From Gemmatimonadota bacterium (GTDB lineage: Bacteria; Latescibacterota; UBA2968; UBA8231), in contig VXML01000009.1 in the NCBI GenBank assembly GCA_009841115.1, positions 1 through 64,000 on the forward strand: a stretch of DNA of 64,000 bases. Reading direction: 5' to 3'. The notes beneath the pieces are model-generated. The model worked only from the letters and a program-made list of their open reading frames with translations. It did no database searches and was not told the DNA's origin. This document shows, piece after piece, positions 9,064-18,112 of this stretch (position 1 is the first letter of the stretch; each line of letters opens with the position of its first letter). The position numbers were made by a program, and so were the translations under genes.

Positions 9064-11532
9064 TTATTCCCACTGAAGGTCTAACACGTAAATCTCCCAA
9101 TTGCCATCGCGGTTGGATTGGAAGGCGATCTGGGTGCCATCAGGAGACCAAGAAGGCTTCTCGTTGAGGCTGTGGCTAGTAAGCTGACGCGGGTTACTGC
9201 CGTCGGCATCCATCACGTATATGTGCCAATTGCTATCGTGCTTGGATTGGAAGGCGATCTGGGTGCCATCAGGAGACCAAGAAGGGGATCCGTCCCCAGC
9301 GTCGCGATTGGGCAGTCGGCGTAAGTTATTGCCGTCGGCATCCATTACGTAAATTTCCCAATTGCCATCGCGGTAGGATTGAAAGGCGATCTGGGTGCCA
9401 TCAGGAGACCAAGAAGGCTTCTCGTTGAGGCTGTGGCTAGTAAGCTGACGCGGGTTACTGCCGTCGGCATCCATCACGTATATGTGCCAATTGCTATCGT
9501 GCTTGGATTGGAAGGCGATCTGGGTGCCATCAGGAGACCAAGAAGGGGACCCGCCGCTGTTAGTATGCCAACGCGCGTTCCTGCCGTTGGCATACGTCAC
9601 GTAGATGTGCTGATTGGATTGGAAGGCGATCAGGGTGCCGTCAGGCGACCAAGAAGGGGATCCGTCCCCAGCGTCGCGATTGGGCAGTCGGCGTAAGTTA
9701 TTGCCGTCGGCATCCATTACGTAAATTTCCCAATTGCCATCGCGGTTGGATTGGAAGGCGATCAGGGTGCCGTCAGGCGACCAAGAAGGACTCATGTCCT
9801 CAGCATCGTGATTGGTCAGTCGGCGTAGGCGGGATTTCACTGTAATCACAATCGTTTCTGCTGCTTGTCCCCCGTGTTCATCCTCCACCCTAAACGTCAC
9901 TTGATACATTCCCGCCTCTGTGTCCGAGGGTCGCCACGTAAAGATTGCTCCCGATAGCGACGATCCCGACGGATTATTCTCAACCGTATAAATCAAAACA
10001 TCCCCATCAGCATCATTCCCGGCTAAGGCGATCGTCAATGTGTGGCCTCCGGCGACGGTCTGATCGCCAATGGCCGCCAATTCCGGCTCTCGGTTGGTAT
10101 TCTTGACAGTAATGGTGATGGTCTCCCGGTCAATGCCGCCACGACCGTCTTCTACTGTAAAGGTGACCTCGTACTCCCCCGACTGAGAGTAGGACGGCTT
10201 CCAGCTAAAGGTCTGCTCTGCAAGGGAGGCTCCGGTTGGCTCTCCTTCGACGGAATAGGTCAATTCATCCCCATCCGCATCGCTGCCTTCCAAGATGATC
10301 GTCAAGGCACTACCTTCTTCGGCGATATAAGGACCAATACTGACCAGTTCCGGTATCTGATTGGCCTCAACGTTAATGGTGACGTTCTGACTATCGGAAC
10401 CACCGCGACCGTCCTCCACTGTGAACGTTACCTGATAGGTTCCTACCTGTGACGACGACGGCTTCCAGTTAAAGGTCTGCTCTGCAAGGGAGGCTCCGGT
10501 TGGCTCTCCTTCGACGGAATAGGTCAATTCATCCCCATCTGCATCGCTGCCTTCCAAGATGATCGTCAACACTTTGTCTACGTCAGCGTTCTGATTGCCC
10601 ACGTCGGCCAACTCTGGTCCTTGATTGGTCTCGTCGACAGTAATGATGATTATTTCCCGGGCAACCCCGCCGTGTTCATCGGCGACCGCAAAGGTGACCG
10701 AGTACTCCCCCGCTTGAGTGTGGGACGGTTCCCATGTAAAAGTCGATCCCGATAGGGCTGCACCTGCTGGCGGTCCTTCAACCGCATAGGTCAATGCATC
10801 TCCGTCCGCATCGCTACCGACCAACGGTATCGTCAACAGACTGCCCTCGGCGACGATCTGGTCGCCAATGGCCTCCAATGTCGGTGCTTGATTGGTCTCG
10901 CCGACAGTGATGGTGATTGTTTCTCGGGCAACCCCGCCGTGTTCATCAGCGACCGTAAAGGTGACCGAGTACTCTCCCGCTTGAGTGTGGGACGGTTCCC
11001 ATGTAAAAGTCGATCCCGACAACGACGAACCCGCTGGCTCTCCTTCGACCGCATAGGTCAGCGCATCTCCGTCCGCATCGCTACCGACCAACAGTATGGT
11101 CAGAGTGCGGCCTTCGGCGATAGTCTGATCGCCAATATCCGCCAATACCGGTACTTGATTGGTTGAAGTCAGCGCGATGACCACCCGACTACTCTGGCCC
11201 CCCTTCACTAGCACCAATGCACTGCCACGCCACTTTACGATGGCCCCCTTATACGCTTCCACTACTACCGAATACGACCCCGTGGATACAGTCAGTTCGC
11301 CAAGCCAAACGCCCCCCTCATAGCGCAAGTCCTCGCTCATCACCACCGTCTCATTTTGCAACACTGTCACCACCATCCGGTCCACTCCCTGTACCACCGT
11401 CCCATTCGTTTCACCCGGCGGAGCCGGATCTTGCACATCCAGCGCGATACGCCCCGTCTTTGGCCCGGCTCCCCGATCTCCGCAGGTTCCAAGCAGTAAA
11501 ATCAGTGCCATGCTTAGCGCGTACTTGACCAT
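9064..11532 (-). CDS. Lipoprotein with tandem Ig-like domains and TolB/WD40-type beta-propeller repeats
   Basis: An 822-residue surface or periplasmic lipoprotein. A short signal peptide ends in a lipobox (LLLGTC near residues 15-20). After about 120 residues come five Ig/cadherin-like domains of about 90 residues, each with NQxPxLxxIGDQ and GSDADGDxLTY motifs and a TFTVEDxxGG strand. The C-terminal part has eight roughly 40-residue propeller blades of the form PSWSPDGTxIAFQSxRDGNWEIYVMDADG, as in TolB. Blades are nearly identical at DNA level. ATG at 11532 follows GGAGG; an upstream ATG would add 12 residues before a poorer signal peptide. Function is unknown; adhesion or glycan binding is a guess. 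Confidence 0.85.
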   Translation of the reverse strand: MVKYALSMALILLLGTCGDRGAGPKTGRIALDVQDPAPPGETNGTVVQGVDRMVVTVLQNETVVMSEDLRYEGGVWLGELTVSTGSYSVVVEAYKGAIVKWRGSALVLVKGGQSSRVVIALTSTNQVPVLADIGDQTIAEGRTLTILLVGSDADGDALTYAVEGEPAGSSLSGSTFTWEPSHTQAGEYSVTFTVADEHGGVARETITITVGETNQAPTLEAIGDQIVAEGSLLTIPLVGSDADGDALTYAVEGPPAGAALSGSTFTWEPSHTQAGEYSVTFAVADEHGGVAREIIIITVDETNQGPELADVGNQNADVDKVLTIILEGSDADGDELTYSVEGEPTGASLAEQTFNWKPSSSQVGTYQVTFTVEDGRGGSDSQNVTINVEANQIPELVSIGPYIAEEGSALTIILEGSDADGDELTYSVEGEPTGASLAEQTFSWKPSYSQSGEYEVTFTVEDGRGGIDRETITITVKNTNREPELAAIGDQTVAGGHTLTIALAGNDADGDVLIYTVENNPSGSSLSGAIFTWRPSDTEAGMYQVTFRVEDEHGGQAAETIVITVKSRLRRLTNHDAEDMSPSWSPDGTLIAFQSNRDGNWEIYVMDADGNNLRRLPNRDAGDGSPSWSPDGTLIAFQSNQHIYVTYANGRNARWHTNSGGSPSWSPDGTQIAFQSKHDSNWHIYVMDADGSNPRQLTSHSLNEKPSWSPDGTQIAFQSYRDGNWEIYVMDADGNNLRRLPNRDAGDGSPSWSPDGTQIAFQSKHDSNWHIYVMDADGSNPRQLTSHSLNEKPSWSPDGTQIAFQSNRDGNWEIYVLDLQWE
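9124..9288. repeat. 165-bp perfect direct repeat, copy 1 (propeller blades)
   Basis: Bases 9124-9288 recur exactly at 9385-9549, an offset of 261 bp or 87 codons, which is two propeller blades. Identity through wobble positions implies recent duplication or gene conversion inside the lipoprotein gene. Confidence 0.85.
9385..9549. repeat. 165-bp perfect direct repeat, copy 2 (propeller blades)
   Basis: Second copy of 9124-9288. A further shared block links about 9281-9375 with 9653-9747, so several blades have been exchanged or copied. Confidence 0.85.
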
Positions 11533-11600
11533 GCATCCTCCAGTGTATTGATTGAACATTTTTTGCAATTATTCAATAATATAACCTAACATTAAGAGGC

Positions 11601-12275
11601 ATGGGCGTCACACGCTGCTTCGTCGTCAGCGATTTGCATCTCGGATCGGCTTACTTTTACCATCGCCATTTCTTGTCTTGGCTGGATACCTTGCCCAAAG
11701 GGGTGCCGCTCGTGCTCAACGGCGACGTCATAGATCGGCCGGGCCAAGCCCTGCCTGCTGCCCATCGGGCCGTGCTGGAGCGCCTCGTGTGCGAGTCGCA
11801 ATCTCGGCCCGTAATTTGGGTGTACGGCAATCGCGATGCCGAGTTCAAGCTGGCCGAGCCGGGGCAGATTCGCTTTGTCGATAGCTGGCGACTCGATCAG
11901 CGATTGCTCGTAATTCACGGCCATCGGCTCGACCGGCTGATGCCTCGGCACGCGGCGTTCAAGTGGGTTTTCCGCCGCTTGCACCATTGCCGCATCTGGC
12001 TCGGCGGGCGCGATGCCCACGTGGCCGAGTACGCCAAGAAATGGCCTTTGCTCTACCGGGTGCTCAACGAGCACGTAGCGCGCAACGCCTTGCGCGTGGC
12101 ACAGCAGGAGGGGGTTGAAGCGGTGGTCTGCGGGCACACGCACGCGGCCATGGCAATTGAGCGACAGGGCCGGTGCTACTTCAACACCGGTGCTTGGACC
12201 GAAAAACCCTTCCACTTTCTCGAAGTGGCCCCGGACCGCATGGTCCTACATACATACGAGGACGACTGTGATTAA
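11601..12275 (+). CDS. LpxH-like calcineurin-family metallophosphoesterase
   Basis: A 224-residue phosphoesterase. The two-metal site motifs are present: SDLHLG (residues 10-15), NGDVIDR (near 40), VYGNRD (near 74) and CGHTHAA (near 178). LpxH enzymes cleave UDP-2,3-diacylglucosamine in lipid A synthesis, which suits an LPS-bearing cell, but the assignment to this substrate is family inference. The usual GNHD motif reads GNRD, replacing the His that helps hold the leaving group. The gene diverges from the repeat lipoprotein and overlaps the next gene by 8 bp. Confidence 0.75.
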   Translation: MGVTRCFVVSDLHLGSAYFYHRHFLSWLDTLPKGVPLVLNGDVIDRPGQALPAAHRAVLERLVCESQSRPVIWVYGNRDAEFKLAEPGQIRFVDSWRLDQRLLVIHGHRLDRLMPRHAAFKWVFRRLHHCRIWLGGRDAHVAEYAKKWPLLYRVLNEHVARNALRVAQQEGVEAVVCGHTHAAMAIERQGRCYFNTGAWTEKPFHFLEVAPDRMVLHTYEDDCD

Positions 12276-14454
12276 ATGGACGCTCTTATTGGCGGTGGCT
12301 TTGTGGCTGCCGGCCAGCGCGGAAGAAGGGGGCCTCATCTGGCCGCTGAGCCTTGCACCGGCCCTGACTTCCACCTTCGGCGAATCGCGTTCCCGCGCTT
12401 TTCACGCCGGCATAGACCTCAAGACTTGGGGCGAGACCGGCCACCCCGTACAGGCCCTAGCTGACGGCTATATATGGCGCGTGCGTACCTCGCCTTGGGG
12501 CTATGGCCGTGCTCTGTACCAGAAATTGGCCGATGGCCGCATGGTGGTCTATGCCCATTTAGAGGACTTTGCCGCGCCCATGGCCGAACTCGTGCAGCAA
12601 GCACAGCAGCAGCGCGGACGCTACAGCGTGGATTTGTACTTCAAGGAGGGGGAAATTCCAGTGCTCGGCGGCGCGGTCATCGCTTGGAGCGGCGAAAGCG
12701 GAGCCGGCCCTCCCCATTTGCACCTGGAGCTGCGCGACGAAAACAACGTGGCGGTTAATCTTCTCTTGCACGGTTTTTCGATCGCCGATACGATCGCGCC
12801 GACCTTGCAGCGAGTGGCCATCACGCCGCATGGACGCAATGCTCAAGTCGAGGGAGGGCACGACCCCTATGTGCTGAATTTGCGTTGGCAGCCGAGCCGA
12901 GGAGAATTCATCGGGGTGCGACCCGTGCAGGTGCTCGGCCCGGTGAGCATCAGCGCGTTGATGTACGACCGCGCCGATGCGGCCCCCAACAAACTAGCCC
13001 CCTATCGCGTGGAATTGCACATCGACGGCGAGTTGATTTTCGCCGCGCGCTACGAGCAGGTCAGATACGGAGATATGCACCAGATGTATTTGGACCGGCC
13101 GCTGGCTGCTTTTAAGGGCGGGATAGGTCGCTTTTACAACTTGTGTCGCCTGCCGGGCAATCGCCTCGAATTCTACGAGGGGCCTAGCGATGGCATCCTA
13201 AACTTGGCCAAGGGGCGGCACGAGGTCGTCGTAGTTGTCGCGGATGTCAACGGCAACGAGAACCGGGCGCGCTTTGGGTTGATGGTTGCTGAACCGCCAG
13301 TCATTGCCGGGGCGCGGATTGCAGCGGCAGCGAACGGAACCTTTATCGAGGCGCGGATGACCGATGCGGACGACCGGCTCGTGGAAGTAGAATTGGCCAG
13401 TTCGCGCGATGGCGAGAACTGGCGGCGCGTAGATCGGCGGCAGAGCCGCTCTGGCCCGCTCAAGTGGCAGATCCATCGGAATGCCTCCTACTGGCGGATC
13501 CAAGCGCGGGATCCAGCGGGTGCTACGGCCTTTGCCATTTGTCGCCTACCTGAGCCCGCGGTGCCGACCTTTGCCCTAGAGCGCCGTCCTCACGCGGATT
13601 TCGTGGAGCTCGTGATGCGCTATGAACAAGTGCCTAGCGCTACGCCTTTGGTCCGCATTGATACCGTTAATATCAGCCCCCGCCAGACCGGCTTGCGCGA
13701 GTTCCGGGTTGCAGTGCCGCTCGATCCGAGCGATCCAACAGGGGGGTCGGTTTTGCTGCGGACGCCGGGGGCCGCTGTGCAAAGGGTCGTCCTTGACCAG
13801 CAATTCGTGAAGCCGGGTGCTGCGGCCAAGCTGACCTATGCCAACGGCGCGGTCGAATTGGGCTTTGCCGCGGCGAGCGCGTACGCGCCGTTTTTCCCGC
13901 AAGTCGAGACTTTTGAGCCGCAAGTGTCTGCCGCCCTAGTCGCAGTCGGGTCGGCTTTTGCCTTGGGGCCTGATGTTAGCTTTGACCGCAAGGTCGAGTT
14001 GCGTTTGCGCTACGACCGGGAAACGCTGCCGCCGGAGAAGCTGGGCATCTACCGAGAGGTGGCCGCTGAAAAGTGGTCGCTGGTGAGCAATGAATGGGAT
14101 GCTGTGGGTAGGCAGATGGTAGCGCGGGTGCGGCGCTTGGGCCGCTATGCGCTGTTGGCCGACTTGGAAGCCCCTGAGATCAGCAGTTTGCAGCCCGCTG
14201 AAGGATCCTTCGTTGGCTCGCGTCCGGAAATTCGCGGCGCGGTGCGCGACCAAGGCGCGGGCATTGGGCGGGAAACAGACATTGAGTTTGAGCTCGACGG
14301 AAGTCTGCTGATCGCCGAATACGACCCAGAAGCCGGGCGCGTGTATGGGCATTTGCTGGAAGATTTGTCGCCGGGTATGCACCGTCTAGTGCTGAGGGTG
14401 CGGGATATGAGCGGCAACCAAGCTGAGATGTACTCGGAATTTACCGTGCGCTAG
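12268..14454 (+). CDS. Secreted M23-family peptidase-like protein with C-terminal Ig-like domains
   Basis: A 728-residue exported protein. A signal peptide (WTLLLAVALWLPASA) precedes a LytM/M23 domain: His46-xxx-Asp50 in AFHAGIDL, YAHL at 95-98 and HLHLEL with His150 and His152, the Zn-binding set of peptidoglycan endopeptidases. About 25 residues are inserted in the domain before the HxH motif. The remaining 500 residues are beta-rich modules with no recognised catalytic motif, ending in an Ig-like repeat (SSLQPAEGSFVGSRPEI). The GTG at 12268 overlaps the phosphoesterase stop. It may remodel the cell wall or act as a scaffold. Confidence 0.8.
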   Translation: MIKWTLLLAVALWLPASAEEGGLIWPLSLAPALTSTFGESRSRAFHAGIDLKTWGETGHPVQALADGYIWRVRTSPWGYGRALYQKLADGRMVVYAHLEDFAAPMAELVQQAQQQRGRYSVDLYFKEGEIPVLGGAVIAWSGESGAGPPHLHLELRDENNVAVNLLLHGFSIADTIAPTLQRVAITPHGRNAQVEGGHDPYVLNLRWQPSRGEFIGVRPVQVLGPVSISALMYDRADAAPNKLAPYRVELHIDGELIFAARYEQVRYGDMHQMYLDRPLAAFKGGIGRFYNLCRLPGNRLEFYEGPSDGILNLAKGRHEVVVVVADVNGNENRARFGLMVAEPPVIAGARIAAAANGTFIEARMTDADDRLVEVELASSRDGENWRRVDRRQSRSGPLKWQIHRNASYWRIQARDPAGATAFAICRLPEPAVPTFALERRPHADFVELVMRYEQVPSATPLVRIDTVNISPRQTGLREFRVAVPLDPSDPTGGSVLLRTPGAAVQRVVLDQQFVKPGAAAKLTYANGAVELGFAAASAYAPFFPQVETFEPQVSAALVAVGSAFALGPDVSFDRKVELRLRYDRETLPPEKLGIYREVAAEKWSLVSNEWDAVGRQMVARVRRLGRYALLADLEAPEISSLQPAEGSFVGSRPEIRGAVRDQGAGIGRETDIEFELDGSLLIAEYDPEAGRVYGHLLEDLSPGMHRLVLRVRDMSGNQAEMYSEFTVR

Positions 14455-15461
14455 CGCAGCGGCACCGGGGCACCGGCTTGGCGTAGCGACGCCTGCGCAG
14501 CTTCTAACACGCGCACGACGCGCAGGCCGTCGTGGCCATCGCTGCGGGGTGTTTGGCCGGTGCGCACGCACTCGACGAAGTGCTGGCACTCTAGCTTGAG
14601 CGGCTCGGTCATTTGCAGCCGCGGAATGACGACATCGCCAAAGCGCAGCGCGATGGAGTCGCCGTAAGAGTCGTATTGCGGCCGCTCGGCCGATTTATCG
14701 TAGATGCGCACCTTTTCCGTGCTTTCCACATCGTCAAACACCGCCATCTTACGGCTGCCGACTACGGTCAGGCGGCGGATGCGGTGCGGGTCGAGCCAAG
14801 AGAGTTGCATCTGCGCCATCTTGCCATCGGCAAAGTGCAAATTGGCAAATACCACGTCTTCGATGTCGGGTTGCAGATAGCACTCACCGCGGGCGCTGAC
14901 CGCGTCCGGCTCTTGATCGAGCAGATACAGGATGACCGAGATGTCGTGTGGCGCCAAGCTCCACAGGGCATTTTCGTCGCTGCGGACAATGCCCAAGTTG
15001 ACGCGCTGGGAGTACAAATAATACAAGTCGCCCAATGCACCTTCTCGTACTAAATCATGCAGCATGTGCACGGCCGGGTGGTATTTCAGCAGGTGCCCGA
15101 CCATCAGCACTCGGTCTCGCTCAGCGGCTAATTCGACCAAGTGGGCCGACGTGGTGGCATCGAGGGTCATGGGCTTTTCGACATACACGTGCTTGCCCCG
15201 CTCTAGGGCGCGGCGGGCCAATTCGTAGTGCTCGGCGGCCGGGACGGCCAATACCACGGCGTCGAGTGCGTCGTCGCCGAGTACCTCGTCGTAATTGGCG
15301 GTGATGGGGACTTCCGGGTACTGGCTCTGAATGGCGCTGCGGATTTCCGGGCTAGCGTCGCAGACGTGGCGCAGATGTACGTCGGGCAATTCGTGGAAGA
15401 CGCGCACTAGGTTTTTGCCCCAATACCCAGCGCCGACGCAGGCGATTTGGACGGGACTCAT
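14451..15461 (-). CDS. Gfo/Idh/MocA-family NAD(P)-dependent sugar oxidoreductase
   Basis: A 336-residue oxidoreductase. CVGAGYWGKNLVR (residues 8-20) is the Rossmann nucleotide loop and YVEKPMTLD contains the EKP motif of the family. The sequence is closest in style to WlbA/WbpB-type UDP-sugar-acid 3-dehydrogenases used in surface polysaccharide synthesis (GxGYWGKN start, LAPHDISVILYLL). The exact sugar is not determinable. ATG overlaps the stop of mrp as ATGA, so the two are coupled. It converges on the M23 gene with a 4-bp overlap. Confidence 0.85.
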   Translation of the reverse strand: MSPVQIACVGAGYWGKNLVRVFHELPDVHLRHVCDASPEIRSAIQSQYPEVPITANYDEVLGDDALDAVVLAVPAAEHYELARRALERGKHVYVEKPMTLDATTSAHLVELAAERDRVLMVGHLLKYHPAVHMLHDLVREGALGDLYYLYSQRVNLGIVRSDENALWSLAPHDISVILYLLDQEPDAVSARGECYLQPDIEDVVFANLHFADGKMAQMQLSWLDPHRIRRLTVVGSRKMAVFDDVESTEKVRIYDKSAERPQYDSYGDSIALRFGDVVIPRLQMTEPLKLECQHFVECVRTGQTPRSDGHDGLRVVRVLEAAQASLRQAGAPVPLR

Positions 15462-16249
15462 GCGCGTTGGAAATAAGTGCCGATGTCGGCGGCTAGGTGC
15501 GCGAGGGCTTGGCTGCCCTCGGTTTGGGGATGCGTTTTGACGACAGGCTCTCCCGCGTCGGCTTGGCTGCGGACGAGCGGGTCGAGCGGAATTTCACCTA
15601 GATAGGGAATGTCCAAGCGGTTGGCTGTGGCACGGCCTCCTCCGGCTCCGAAGATGGGGTCGGTATGGCCGCAGTTGTCGCAGTGGAAATAGCTCATGTT
15701 CTCGACTAAGCCGACGATGGGCACCTCGGTCTGGCGGAACATCTCGACGCCGCGCCGCACGTCTTCGAGGGCGATGGCCGAGGGCGTGGTGACGATCAAG
15801 GCCGCAGTCAAGGGGGCCACTTGGGTTAGCGTGATTTGTACGTCTCCAGTCCCTGGGGGTAAATCTACGAGTAGCAAATCGAGCTCGCCCCAAGTGACGT
15901 TGAAGAGGAATTGGTGCATCATCTTGGCCAGCATGGGGCCGCGCCACACGACCGGGGTGCCCGGGCCGATTAGCAGCCCCATGGAAATGGCTTTGAGGCC
16001 GTGTACAGACAAGGGCTGGATGCGGCCGTCCTCTGCGGTTGGCTTGCCTTCTAAGCCGATTAAGCCCGGGATGTTGGGCCCGTAGATGTCGGCGTCGAGC
16101 AAGCCGACTCGTAGCCCTTGATGGGTCAAGCTCACGGCTAAGTTGGCGCAGAGCGTGGACTTGCCAACGCCGCCCTTGCCGCTGGCTATGGCCAATGTAT
16201 CTTTAATACCGGGAATGGGTTGGCGGTTGTGGGTTTGTGGGGCGTTCAC
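15458..16249 (-). CDS. mrp: Mrp/NBP35-family Fe-S cluster carrier ATPase
   Basis: A 263-residue P-loop ATPase. ASGKGGVGKST is the deviant Walker A motif with its signature lysine; LLIDLPPGTGDVQ-like sequence (VDLPPGTGD) and ENMSYFHCDNCG with the CxxC cluster-binding pair complete the Mrp/ApbC signature. The family assembles and transfers [4Fe-4S] clusters, which the IlvD-type dehydratase in this window would need. The N-terminal MIP18/DUF59 domain is absent. I chose GTG at 16249 after AGGAA; an upstream TTG at 16309 would run into the divergent gene's leader. Confidence 0.88.
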   Translation of the reverse strand: MNAPQTHNRQPIPGIKDTLAIASGKGGVGKSTLCANLAVSLTHQGLRVGLLDADIYGPNIPGLIGLEGKPTAEDGRIQPLSVHGLKAISMGLLIGPGTPVVWRGPMLAKMMHQFLFNVTWGELDLLLVDLPPGTGDVQITLTQVAPLTAALIVTTPSAIALEDVRRGVEMFRQTEVPIVGLVENMSYFHCDNCGHTDPIFGAGGGRATANRLDIPYLGEIPLDPLVRSQADAGEPVVKTHPQTEGSQALAHLAADIGTYFQRA

Positions 16250-16332
16250 TGAAGTTCCTGCTGCGTAGTGGAAAATTTGAAGTATAGAGGAAAGACCTCC
16301 TCGCGGCAAGGGGAGTTACAAAGGAGCTAGCC

Positions 16333-17178
16333 ATGTATAGGATCGCACTTTTGGCGGTCGTTTTGGTCCCCTTGGGTTGCACGAATGTCAACCAGATGCA
16401 CAAGCTCTATCAGGAGGGCGATCACTCGCAGTTAGATCGGATCATGGAGATTGTCTCCCGCCAGGATTACCCCTATGCCACGCGGCGCAAGGCCGCGCGT
16501 ATCTTAGGTGAGATCGGCGATCCGCGCGCCGTGCCGGTGCTAAAAATGGCGCTCCAAGACTACGATCAGCGCACTACGCTCAAGCAGGACGCGCTGCGTG
16601 CTTTGGGCACCATCGGCGATCAGAGCGCGGCCTTAGATATAGGGAGGCTGCTCAACTACTCGCTCAATACGGCTGACTCCGAACTGCGGATGGCCGCCAT
16701 TGAAGCGCTCGGGCAGATGGGGGGAACCAAGGCGGCTGAAATTTTGGTCAATGCCCTCGACTACTACGACATGCTTACCCTGCGCTCTGAGCAGCGGACC
16801 CCTCGGGGGGTATTCACCGGCGAGGAGATATCTCCCTATCCCTACGGACGGATGCATCCCGACTCCACGGATGGCCCGCGACGCTATCCAAATGTGGGAT
16901 TGGACCCCTTTGGCGAGGGGGGCCAGCCCCGGGTGAGCATGTTCGGCACGCCCATCGAGCCCACGCAGATGGAATACGACCCCACGCCCGAAGAGCGCAT
17001 CCTAACCCATCAGGCGCTTACAACGGTGGGGGCGGACGCCATTCCAGTGATTGAAAATCACCTAGATAGCCTGCGCGTAAGCCGCCCGACCCTGCGCAAG
17101 GAGTTACTGGCCATAGTAAGCGAAATCACAGGTGTGCCGCCGGTGGTAGAAGCCGATTCCACAGTCTCCGATCTGTAA
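16333..17178 (+). CDS. HEAT-repeat lipoprotein
   Basis: A 281-residue lipoprotein with signal peptide and lipobox (VLVPLGC, Cys17). Helical HEAT-like repeats are visible as ARILGEIGDPRAVPVLKMAL, ALRALGTIGD and AIEALGQMGG, interrupted by a Pro/Tyr/Gly-rich loop at about residues 150-210. Such repeats mediate protein binding; no catalytic motif is present. AAAGGAG lies 7 bp before the ATG. The gene is divergent from mrp. Partner unknown. Confidence 0.75.
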   Translation: MYRIALLAVVLVPLGCTNVNQMHKLYQEGDHSQLDRIMEIVSRQDYPYATRRKAARILGEIGDPRAVPVLKMALQDYDQRTTLKQDALRALGTIGDQSAALDIGRLLNYSLNTADSELRMAAIEALGQMGGTKAAEILVNALDYYDMLTLRSEQRTPRGVFTGEEISPYPYGRMHPDSTDGPRRYPNVGLDPFGEGGQPRVSMFGTPIEPTQMEYDPTPEERILTHQALTTVGADAIPVIENHLDSLRVSRPTLRKELLAIVSEITGVPPVVEADSTVSDL

Positions 17179-17179
17179 G

Positions 17180-17208
17180 TTGACAAGGGTACGTCGAGCG
17201 CATATAAT
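17180..17208 (+). promoter_or_regulatory. Consensus sigma-70 promoter
   Basis: TTGACA at 17180-17185 and TATAAT at 17203-17208 with an exact 17-bp spacer, both fully consensus. The start point would be near 17215, giving a leader of about 127 nt before the ATG at 17342. That leader contains two small inverted repeats: CCGCC/GGCGG around 17251-17271 and GGCC-AAAA-GGCC around 17302-17313. Confidence 0.8.
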
Positions 17209-17341
17209 AGGACGATTCTATCCGAAAAATCACCGAGATACGCGCTAGGCCCGCCTTGTTGAGGGCGGAATACGCGGACGCTTGGTTCGCCTGTTTACCT
17301 CCGGCCAAAAGGCCAAGTATAATTCGAGGTTATCACCCATT

Positions 17342-18112
17342 ATGGAACGCGATATCGGCCCGATCCTCGGCGATTGGAAATACGCCCCAGGCGAGTTGAG
17401 CGTGCGCAAGATACGAGGCGGCAATGGCAGCGCCAAGCTCCAAATCCGCATGGATATGGGCTTGATGCAGCTAGAGTGGCGGGGTCGTCCCGACGCGCTC
17501 CGTCCGCACGGCTATGTGTCGCTGTTGGATTACTACTGCCAAAAGCGACGCGAGTGGGAAAAAGCACACGGCCCGGGCACCTTTCGCCTCTCGCACGAGG
17601 ATTGTTCCGAGTTGGCCCAAGAGGCCATGAAATACTACTGGCGGCGGATCGGTTTTTTCGAACTGAAGGAATACGAGCGGGCCGAAGAGGACGCCAAGCA
17701 CAACCTCGCCATTCTCGACTTGTGCTACGAATACGCCGAGGAGGACGAAGATCGTCAGTTAGCCGAACAATACCGCGTCTTTGTCACGGCGCATCGGGTG
17801 CAGGCGCGGGCGCTGGCCTGCCTAGAGGTAGAGAACTACGCTGAGGCCCTAACTGAGATCCGCCGAGGCATCGTTGAAATTGAGGAATTTCTCGCCAAAA
17901 TTGGTCAATTGGACCAGCTCGACGAGTGCCCTGAACTGCTCTTTTTGCGCGAGTGGGAAAGCGAGGTGGAAAGCACGCGACCGCGCACGCTGCGCGAGCG
18001 GCTGACGGCTGATCTACAGGCCGCAGTCGAAGCGGAGCGATTTGAGTTGGCCGCTTCGCTTAGGGATCGCTTGCGTTCGCTCGAGACCGAGCAAGCTGGC
18101 AGGTCGTCTTGA
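17342..18112 (+). CDS. Protein of unknown function with C-terminal UVR (UvrB/UvrC) motif
   Basis: A 256-residue cytoplasmic protein. The N-terminal part has a RPDALRPHGYVSLLDYY segment, the middle is helical and TPR-like (about residues 95-200, acidic), and the end has the UVR helix hairpin (LQAAVEAERFELAASLRDRL). UVR motifs mediate protein contacts in UvrB/UvrC and in ClpC/McsA-type regulators. ATG at 17342 was preferred over an in-frame TTG at 17282 that lacks a ribosome-binding site. It follows the consensus promoter and overlaps the next gene (TTGA). Confidence 0.65.
   Translation: MERDIGPILGDWKYAPGELSVRKIRGGNGSAKLQIRMDMGLMQLEWRGRPDALRPHGYVSLLDYYCQKRREWEKAHGPGTFRLSHEDCSELAQEAMKYYWRRIGFFELKEYERAEEDAKHNLAILDLCYEYAEEDEDRQLAEQYRVFVTAHRVQARALACLEVENYAEALTEIRRGIVEIEEFLAKIGQLDQLDECPELLFLREWESEVESTRPRTLRERLTADLQAAVEAERFELAASLRDRLRSLETEQAGRSS

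Noticed and set aside
12115-12267. Longer start for the M23 protein
   Set aside because: The added residues lie inside the phosphoesterase gene and would bury the signal peptide; GTG 12268 fits overlap and export.
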